A DNA stretch of 30,263 nucleotides from a virus: the IMG/VR virus record IMGVR_UViG_3300031566_000251, positions 1 through 30,263 of that record; one strand, 5' to 3'. The notes beneath the pieces were generated by a model. It saw only the letters and a program-made list of their open reading frames with translations. It did no database searches and was not told the DNA's origin. Of this stretch, positions 15,648-20,455 are shown one piece after another. The translations under genes and the position numbers were made by a program. The number at the start of each line of letters is the position of its first letter. Positions within the stretch are counted from its first letter, which is position 1.

Positions 15648-16579
15648 AGATCCATGCAGTCGGATCCTTGCCGCACTACCGCGATCACGTCGAAGCCACC
15701 TGGCAGCATCTCCCGGACGCCCTGAAAGGTGAGCAGTCGTGGGGCCGCGGGGCCTCTGCTCCCAGAAGTGCTGACCCCCGCGACCTTGTGATGGTTGCTG
15801 GGTATTACGACGTCGACCGGGCCCGCGGTCACAGCGTGGTCTATGTCGAGCACGGCGCCGGGCAGTCCTACTACTCGGAGAACGGCAAGCCGCACCCCGC
15901 CTACCACGGCTCGGAGCACCCGGACAACGTTGTCGTCTACCTGTCGCCGAATCAGAAGGTCGCCGACTCATGGGATCGCCCTGCCTACGCCGTCGGCGCG
16001 CCCGTCTGTGACCCGTACCCGTTGATCACCGACAACCAGAGGCCAGTCGTCGCCATCACCTTCCACTGGGACTGCACGCTGTTCCCGGAGACCCGTTCCG
16101 CGCTCGACCACTACCAGAAACATCTCGGCCGCCTCGTCCGGTTCTTGCGCGAGCAAGGGTTCGATGTCCTCGGACACCACCACCCCCGCGACCCGCGCCT
16201 GCCCATCATCTGGCGCAACCTCCAGGTTCGCCCGGCCACCGTCCACGAGGTTCGCCGGTCCGCCGACATCCTGGTCGTCGACAACAGCTCCCTCGCCTAC
16301 GAGATGCTGTACCTCAACCGCTCCGTCGTCACCCTCAACGCCCCCTGGTATCGACGTGAGGTCGAACACGGCCTCCGCTTCTGGGAACACGTCCCCGGCC
16401 AAGCCGTAGATGAACCAGAAGAACTCTTCGATATCGACTGGCAGTCATTTGTCGCCACCCCCGGGATGCCGCCGATGTCAGCAGTCCCAGCGCTCGCCGC
16501 GTACGGCAACGCGATGTCTGACGGCGGCGACGGGATTCGCGCTGCGGCGAGCGTGACCGCGTTCGTTGCAGGGATGTAG
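15644..16579 (+). CDS. Probable CDP-glycerol/polyol-phosphate transferase-like GT-B enzyme
   Basis: This is a 311-residue protein. VVYVEHGAGQSY (65-76) recalls the H-G-x motif of the N-terminal half of teichoic-acid-type polymerases (TagF/TagB family), and SADILVVDNSSLAYEMLYLNRSVVTL (206-231) closely follows their donor-site pattern T-D-x-S-S-x-x-x-E-x-x-x-x-x-x-P-V. It is shorter than full polymerases, so a single-addition enzyme is more likely than a polymerase. If correct, the cassette attaches a glycerol- or ribitol-phosphate, or similar group, to the glycan. A capsular-polysaccharide or other GT-B enzyme is the alternative. The stop codon TAG (16577-16579) forms the first half of the next gene's -10 box. 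Confidence 0.6.
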   Translation: MKIHAVGSLPHYRDHVEATWQHLPDALKGEQSWGRGASAPRSADPRDLVMVAGYYDVDRARGHSVVYVEHGAGQSYYSENGKPHPAYHGSEHPDNVVVYLSPNQKVADSWDRPAYAVGAPVCDPYPLITDNQRPVVAITFHWDCTLFPETRSALDHYQKHLGRLVRFLREQGFDVLGHHHPRDPRLPIIWRNLQVRPATVHEVRRSADILVVDNSSLAYEMLYLNRSVVTLNAPWYRREVEHGLRFWEHVPGQAVDEPEELFDIDWQSFVATPGMPPMSAVPALAAYGNAMSDGGDGIRAAASVTAFVAGM

Positions 16580-16588
16580 TCTCCAAAT
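16577..16588 (+). promoter_or_regulatory. Leaderless-type promoter built on a stop codon, ahead of the connector gene
   Basis: TAGTCT (16577-16582) ends 6 bases before the ATG at 16589. Its TAG is the stop of the preceding gene. GTGACC at 16553-16558, 18 bases upstream, is a fair -35. No Shine-Dalgarno is present. Confidence 0.65.
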
Positions 16589-17347
16589 ATGACACTTCGC
16601 GCCGCCGCCGAACAGTTCGTCACTCTCGCTGACGTGCGGGCCGCACCGAGCTGTAGCTGCATCACAGATGATGACCCGTCAGACGCTGACGTCGGGCTAC
16701 TGATCGACGCTGCCAGCGATGCACTCACGGTCCTGTCCGGTGGCGCCGTGTTCGGCCGCCAGACGGCGACGTTCTTCCCGTGCCGGGTCCTTCCAGACAG
16801 ATGCGGATGCGGATGCGGGTGTGGGCTTGACGCGATCCCACTCGACGGCCACGATCCCGTCGTCACCGAAGTCAAGATCGACGGCGTCGCGCTGGACGCC
16901 GCCGACTACAACCTGCACTCCGGGCGCGACGGCCGCTGGCATCTCGTCCGCGAGGCCACCGACCTCCAACCGAACTCATGGCCGTCGTCTCAGTCGATGT
17001 GGCGCCCCGATACCGAAGACGACACGTTCTCGGTCACCTACACCTATGGTCAGCACCTCGACTGGATCACCGAACAGGCCGCCCTGGAGCTGGTCTGCGA
17101 CTTCGCTGCCGAGAACGTCACCAAGACCAACCAGATCGCCCCGGGAGCCACCTCAGCAAACCTGGGAGGCGTCACGGTCGGGTTCGGCACCGGGTACACC
17201 CTCGCCGAGCGCCTGGAGCGCCTCCAGGCCGGCGACCTCGGCCCCGCGGTCACCAGGTTCATGTCGGTCTACGCACCCCACGGTCGTCGCCATTCCGAGG
17301 TGTGGGCTCCTGAACTTGAGCCGTGGAAGATGACCGTCAAGCAGTGA
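16589..17347 (+). CDS. Head-tail connector (adaptor) protein, Cys-rich
   Basis: This is a 252-residue protein fitting the gp6/gp15-like adaptor that docks on the portal: an N-terminal helical part with ITDDDPSDADVGLLIDAASDAL (a start common in these proteins), a strand VVTEVKIDGVALDAADYNLHSG giving the insertion loop, then LDWITEQAALELVCDFAAENV. The C-terminal WAPELEPWK is tail-like. It contains an extraordinary C-G-C-G-C-G-C-G run at 72-79, plus C22, C24 and C65, not typical of adaptors. The leaderless start is supported by a TAGTCT box. The stop overlaps the HNH gene by 4 bases. Confidence 0.75.
   Translation: MTLRAAAEQFVTLADVRAAPSCSCITDDDPSDADVGLLIDAASDALTVLSGGAVFGRQTATFFPCRVLPDRCGCGCGCGLDAIPLDGHDPVVTEVKIDGVALDAADYNLHSGRDGRWHLVREATDLQPNSWPSSQSMWRPDTEDDTFSVTYTYGQHLDWITEQAALELVCDFAAENVTKTNQIAPGATSANLGGVTVGFGTGYTLAERLERLQAGDLGPAVTRFMSVYAPHGRRHSEVWAPELEPWKMTVKQ
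16800..16823 (+). repeat. Hexanucleotide repeat encoding alternating Cys-Gly
   Basis: GATGCG occurs three times in tandem (16800-16817) and continues as a degenerate GGTGTG unit. It encodes the alternating Cys-Gly run in the connector and could expand or contract in steps of two residues. Confidence 0.7.
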
Positions 17348-17691
17348 AGCGCTCACCGATGAAGCGGGGCAAGCCACTGGCCCGAACTCGGATGAACAAG
17401 AAGCCGCCGCCACAGGGGTTCCCCGAGGAAATCCGGGTGTTTGTTCGCCGTCGGTCAGGCGGCCGATGCGAGGTCGTCAGCTCGGCCTGCACCACCACCG
17501 CCCAGCATTTCCATCATCGCAAGCTGCGCCGGCACAAGGACCACACGTCGGTGAACTGCCTCTACGCCTGCACGGCGTGCCATACCTACATCCACGCCCA
17601 TCCGACGATGTCGTATCTGATGGGCTGGCTGGTGCATTCGTGGGACGAGCCGAGCGAGATCCCGGTGAAACGAGGGGCCGGAGGCCCTTGA
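17344..17691 (+). CDS. HNH endonuclease
   Basis: This is a 115-residue small nuclease. The zinc-binding Cys pairs are C42/C49 and C76/C79, and the catalytic His is in HFHHRK (56-60). N71 and the CHTYIHAHP segment (79-87) complete the HNH signature. The first 25 residues are strongly basic and probably bind DNA. A GTG at 17344 gives a GTGA overlap with the connector and is preferred over ATG 17323. In many phages an HNH protein helps terminase cut DNA, but that gene normally sits beside terminase; here it is between connector and major tail genes, so a homing-type or stand-alone nickase role is equally possible. Confidence 0.8.
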   Translation: MKRSPMKRGKPLARTRMNKKPPPQGFPEEIRVFVRRRSGGRCEVVSSACTTTAQHFHHRKLRRHKDHTSVNCLYACTACHTYIHAHPTMSYLMGWLVHSWDEPSEIPVKRGAGGP

Positions 17692-17719
17692 CTATGGAGG
17701 CCCTCCGGGTGCGAGCATG
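17687..17719 (+). promoter_or_regulatory. Bipartite promoter-like element ahead of the major tail gene
   Basis: CTTGACTAT (17687-17695), 14 bases, TGCGAGCATG (17710-17719): the same two blocks and spacing as at 4391-4423, with an unrelated spacer. An inverted repeat CCGGAGG (17678-17684) / CCTCCGG (17702-17708) surrounds the left block and could be an operator or a weak hairpin. The leader to the ATG at 17757 is about 40 bases. Confidence 0.7.
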
Positions 17720-17756
17720 ACGTCCAAGAAGCGTCCCGACGCGAAAGGACCAACCC

Positions 17757-18479
17757 ATGCCCAGCGCACTCCCAGCAGCCGTCAACATCGGCCAGTTCAA
17801 TGCCTGCGTCGTCCGTGTGGCGAAGCTGGATACAGACTGCACGCCTCTCGGCGGCAACTCGTCTGGTTGGGTCACAGGTGGCCTTGTCACCATGACCGCC
17901 ACCCCCGACATCGAGGAGGGCACCGTCTTCGAGCCGAAGACCGCGTGCGGCTCGATCGCCTACACCTACGAGGATGCCGACAAGATCAAGCGGTACAACC
18001 TCTCGGGTGAGTTCATCTTCTTCGACGTCGAGGGCATGGAGATCATGTTCGGCGGGTCGACAATCGTCGGTGCTGCTGGTGGCGACTACGCCGCCGACAA
18101 CATCGGCTACGCCGCCCCCGACTACAACTCGGCCGCGACGAACGGCGTGTACCTCGAAGTCATCACCAAGGCTGTGGGCGAAGGCGCCGGCGACTGCGTG
18201 TCGTCCACTGGCGGGTTCCCGACCTACCACGGTCACATCTTCGGCAAGGTGAAGATGGTCCCCGGTGAGCGCACCTTCGAGAACGACGTCGCCCGCCTCG
18301 CCTTCACCGGCAAGGCCCGCTCGAACCCGGCCCTCTACAACGGCCCGTGGAACGACTACCCGGGCGCCGGGTACATCCCGACCGCCCCGTACCTCTACGT
18401 CGGCTACTCCGACGCCGAGTACGCTGCGATCCTCGCAGACATCGCCCCGGGTTACGCCGACCTTCCCGCTGGCAGCTAA
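17757..18479 (+). CDS. Major tail (tube) protein
   Basis: This is a 240-residue protein, most likely the tail tube subunit. The size, beta-rich sequence, position downstream of the connector and upstream of the chaperones and tape measure, and its own promoter and terminator as for the capsid gene, all fit. Visible elements are GLVTMTATPDIEEGTVFEP, a strand pattern AYTYEDADKIKRYNLSGEFIFFDVEGMEIMF typical of tube proteins, and FGKVKMVPGERTFENDVARLAFTGKAR near the C-terminus. AAAGGA (17744-17749) lies 7 bases before the ATG. Several Cys (17, 28, 64 and about 142) are unusual. The ending YADLPAGS shows no added Ig-like domain. Confidence 0.8.
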   Translation: MPSALPAAVNIGQFNACVVRVAKLDTDCTPLGGNSSGWVTGGLVTMTATPDIEEGTVFEPKTACGSIAYTYEDADKIKRYNLSGEFIFFDVEGMEIMFGGSTIVGAAGGDYAADNIGYAAPDYNSAATNGVYLEVITKAVGEGAGDCVSSTGGFPTYHGHIFGKVKMVPGERTFENDVARLAFTGKARSNPALYNGPWNDYPGAGYIPTAPYLYVGYSDAEYAAILADIAPGYADLPAGS

Positions 18480-18498
18480 TCGCCCCGCACGGCGCATA

Positions 18499-18534
18499 AC
18501 GAACCCGGCCGGTATCCGTCCCGGCCGGGTTCGT
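18499..18534 (+). terminator. Long perfect hairpin after the major tail gene
   Basis: ACGAACCCGGCCGG (18499-18512) pairs fully with CCGGCCGGGTTCGT (18521-18534) around an 8-base loop. There is no T run, so it may be a terminator of the T-less type common in high-GC actinobacteria, or an mRNA 3'-end stabiliser. Confidence 0.75.
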
Positions 18535-18559
18535 GCTGTCTGGAGGGACGCCCGAGGTC

Positions 18560-18571
18560 TAGGATCAGCTC
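18560..18571 (+). promoter_or_regulatory. Leaderless-type -10 box for the gene at 18572
   Basis: TAGGAT (18560-18565) ends 6 bases before the ATG at 18572, downstream of the tail-gene hairpin. No Shine-Dalgarno and no clear -35 are present. Confidence 0.65.
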
Positions 18572-19153
18572 ATGGCTCTTCCCGCCGCCTCCTGCGCCGC
18601 CGACATTCCCTCCGACTACTGCTGCGACACGTTGGCGAACATCGCCAACCGGATCCGCACCGTCGCAATGGACGGCCTCACCTCGTGTATGGATCCGTCG
18701 TGCGCGGACCGCGAGTTCCGTTCGTTCGTGTCGATCGGCCCGAACATCCAGGACCCGCTCGGCGACTCTCTGATCGTTCACATGACCGACTTCGGTCCGA
18801 CCCAGGGCTCCACCGACGGGCCGGGGAACCTGTTCAAGGTCGCCGTGCATCGCGGCGACTTCGAGGTGCGACTGCTTGACAACGGCTGGCCGATGATCCA
18901 GACGGAAGACATGACCGCGTCGATCATCGCCCCGGACTCCGACTACGTGCACGCGATCGCGATGCATTCGATGGGGCACGGCGAGAAGATGTACCGGGCT
19001 CTGGTCGACGCGATCCAGCGCAGCGAGATGTTCGTCGGCTCGGCGAACGGCCACATCGGCAAGGTCCAGATCTCGTCGCTGCGTCCGATCCAACCCACCT
19101 CGTTCATGGTCGGCTGGAACTGCACGGTCCGCGTGGAGACGCTCCTGCGATGA
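18572..19153 (+). CDS. Tail completion/terminator candidate
   Basis: This is a 193-residue protein with an N-terminal Cys-rich helix region (C8, CC17-18, C39, C44), then a beta-rich core RSFVSIGPNIQDPLGDSLIVHMTDFGPTQG and FEVRLLDNGWPMIQ, as in a family of actinophage structural proteins located near the major tail gene. Their size and place suggest tail terminator or completion, but I cannot show this from motifs. The ATG is supported by a TAGGAT box 6 bases upstream. It overlaps the next gene by 4 bases. Finding it after the major tail gene, not before, is unusual for a terminator. Confidence 0.6.
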   Translation: MALPAASCAADIPSDYCCDTLANIANRIRTVAMDGLTSCMDPSCADREFRSFVSIGPNIQDPLGDSLIVHMTDFGPTQGSTDGPGNLFKVAVHRGDFEVRLLDNGWPMIQTEDMTASIIAPDSDYVHAIAMHSMGHGEKMYRALVDAIQRSEMFVGSANGHIGKVQISSLRPIQPTSFMVGWNCTVRVETLLR

Positions 19154-19665
19154 TCGAAGTCCGCCTTGACGAACGCTCGATCGATCGTTTGGCGAAAGTG
19201 ATCGCAGCGCGAGCTGAGGTCGAGGTGGACAAGGTTGCCCATGAAAGTGCGATCCTCGCAGCCCGCCTGATGGAGGAGACCTACCCACAGGTACTCCAGG
19301 ATGCCGGGCTGGTCGCGAAACCGAAGGTCGGCAGGACCAAGCCGCGCGACATCGTCAAGCTGTCGGAGGCGATGGCGGGCTCGGTCGAGAAGACGCCCAG
19401 GGGGTATCGGGCGGTCCTCAAGATGAAGGACGGCCTCTCCGAAGAATCCAAGGCCAAGGTCAACACCCTGTTCATGAAGGGACGCTCTGTTCCGCACAGC
19501 ATCCCCAAGGAGCCACCGAACTCCAAATGGATGACCGGCTGGGAGTATGAAGGGAAACAGGTGTTCACGAAAGAGGTTTGGCACCCGGGCAGCCGGGGCC
19601 ACTTCTCGACGCTGCGTCTGGTCCGCGACCGGGTGTATCAGCGCATCCGGCGCGGCGCGGTGTAA
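19150..19665 (+). CDS. Neck/head-closure-like protein (HK97 gp10-like candidate)
   Basis: This is a 171-residue basic protein. The N-terminal third is a long helix region (LAKVIAARAEVEVDKVAHESAILAARLMEE), followed by a mixed region (MAGSVEKTPRGYRAVLKMKDG) and WHPGSRGHFSTLRLVRDRVYQRIRRG at the C-terminus. The His-Pro-Gly before a helical end and the leading helix recall HK97 gp10-like proteins that link head and tail. The resemblance is moderate. ATGA overlap links it to the preceding gene, and its TAA stop (19663-19665) forms the start of the next gene's possible -10. Confidence 0.55.
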   Translation: MIEVRLDERSIDRLAKVIAARAEVEVDKVAHESAILAARLMEETYPQVLQDAGLVAKPKVGRTKPRDIVKLSEAMAGSVEKTPRGYRAVLKMKDGLSEESKAKVNTLFMKGRSVPHSIPKEPPNSKWMTGWEYEGKQVFTKEVWHPGSRGHFSTLRLVRDRVYQRIRRGAV

Positions 19666-19676
19666 CATTCCCAGTC
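19663..19676 (+). promoter_or_regulatory. Possible -10 box on a stop codon, ahead of the tail chaperone
   Basis: TAACAT (19663-19668) begins with the stop codon of the preceding gene and ends 8 bases before the ATG at 19677; no Shine-Dalgarno is present. The spacing is 2 bases longer than the main leaderless class, so the support is weaker. Confidence 0.4.
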
Positions 19677-20084
19677 ATGGTAACAACCTCACCTGCACGC
19701 ACCAAGAAGACCGTCGCAAGATCCGATGACGACACCGACATCGAACTGGTCGGCGAGATCGACGACTCCGCCGAATCGTTCACGGCCCGGGTGTTCGACG
19801 AAGAAGAGTTCAGCTTCTCGACTGACATCAACGGCTTCTTGCTGCTCACCGCGACCCGTGGCGGTGACGAGTTCATCCGCCTGATGGACTCCCTGGTCCT
19901 CTACGACACCAAGGGAACGACCAGCAAGAAGATCTTGGAGGAGCGCCGCCTCGCCGAGCAGAAGCGTTTCCACGACGTCCTCGCCCGCCAATCCCACCTC
20001 ACCGTCGAACGGCTCGCCAAGTTTGTCGGCGACCTGATGGAGATCGCGGGAAACGAGGACGGCGACAGCTCGTCCACCGACTGA
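19677..20084 (+). CDS. Tail assembly chaperone, short (unshifted) form
   Basis: This is a 135-residue acidic protein with a position and shape typical of the first tail assembly chaperone (gpG-like): between the major tail and tape measure genes and ending next to a slippery site. It begins with a Thr/Lys-rich tail, continues with an acidic middle (DDDTDIELVGEIDDSAESFTARVF) and a compact domain (FSFSTDINGFLLLTATRGGDEFIRLMDSLVLYD) seen in many actinophage chaperones. The ATG at 19677 is preferred over an in-frame ATG at 19578, which lies well inside the previous gene. Most ribosomes would stop at 20084; a minority shift at 20048-20054 to make the longer protein. Confidence 0.8.
   Translation: MVTTSPARTKKTVARSDDDTDIELVGEIDDSAESFTARVFDEEEFSFSTDINGFLLLTATRGGDEFIRLMDSLVLYDTKGTTSKKILEERRLAEQKRFHDVLARQSHLTVERLAKFVGDLMEIAGNEDGDSSSTD
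20048..20075 (+). other. -1 programmed frameshift site (slippery heptamer and stem)
   Basis: The heptamer G GGA AAC (20048-20054) is in the proper reading phase (X XXY YYZ) for the 19677 gene. Shifting by -1 enters a frame that is open to 20443. GGACG (20057-20061) and CGTCC (20071-20075) can pair two bases downstream, a short stem that could aid slippage. This arrangement is established for tail chaperones of lambda-like and actinobacterial phages. Confidence 0.85.
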
Positions 20085-20443
20085 TCGGCTGGGCTGTCGC
20101 CGAAGGCCGCCTTGAAATCATCCGGGGCCGGCGCATCCGTCAGGGACTCCCCGGACTGAAAGGGTTGAGCCTTTCCGCGTTCTGTGATCTCGTGTGGTTG
20201 GAGCTGTGGGATGACTGCCCGGCGATGGGGGACCAGGCGAAGTATCGTGAGGCGATCAACACGATCTTCGTCGAGGGCCGCGAGGTAGGTTCCGTCGAGG
20301 TCGTCGGCCCAGACGGCAAGAAGCACACCATCCGCGCCCCGGGTTCGGCGCCGAGCATCGACACTCCGATTCCAGCGAACGCCATGAAAGCGCTCCAGGA
20401 CATCAAAGCCCAGATCGCAGCAGCGCGCACCCCATCGGAGTAG
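20054..20443 (+). CDS. Tail assembly chaperone, frameshifted C-terminal extension (gpGT-like)
   Basis: This is the -1 frame continuation made after slippage at 20048-20054: 129 residues added to the first 126 of the short form, giving a product of about 255 residues. The extension (LIGWAVAEGRLEIIRGRRIRQGLPGL, then LSAFCDLVWLELWDDCP) has the Trp-rich helical pattern of the T part of such chaperones, which binds the tape measure protein. A TTG at 20165 could also begin a separate 92-residue product, but the frame is already coding-like from the slippery site. The C-terminal half is linker-like with an Ala-rich helix. The TAG stop forms part of the TAGTGT box before the tape measure gene. Confidence 0.82.
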   Translation, partial: RGRRQLVHRLIGWAVAEGRLEIIRGRRIRQGLPGLKGLSLSAFCDLVWLELWDDCPAMGDQAKYREAINTIFVEGREVGSVEVVGPDGKKHTIRAPGSAPSIDTPIPANAMKALQDIKAQIAAARTPSE

Positions 20444-20455
20444 TGTTCCTGAGCG
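20441..20455 (+). promoter_or_regulatory. Possible -10 box on a stop codon, ahead of the tape measure gene
   Basis: TAGTGT (20441-20446) begins with the chaperone stop and ends 9 bases before ATG 20456. The same hexamer at the same distance precedes the gene at 26149 (26134-26139). No good Shine-Dalgarno is present at either. Confidence 0.4.

Noticed and set aside
17344-17691. HNH gene as an intein or group I intron endonuclease
   Set aside because: It has its own start, overlaps the connector stop by 4 bases, and neither neighbour is interrupted.
17586-18497. 303-codon minus-strand open frame over the major tail gene
   Set aside because: Antisense shadow; it would also read through the promoter element and hairpin of the tail gene.
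19578-19676. Longer N-terminus for the tail chaperone
   Set aside because: It would overlap the preceding gene by 88 bases; ATG 19677 gives a normal chaperone start and has an upstream -10-like box.
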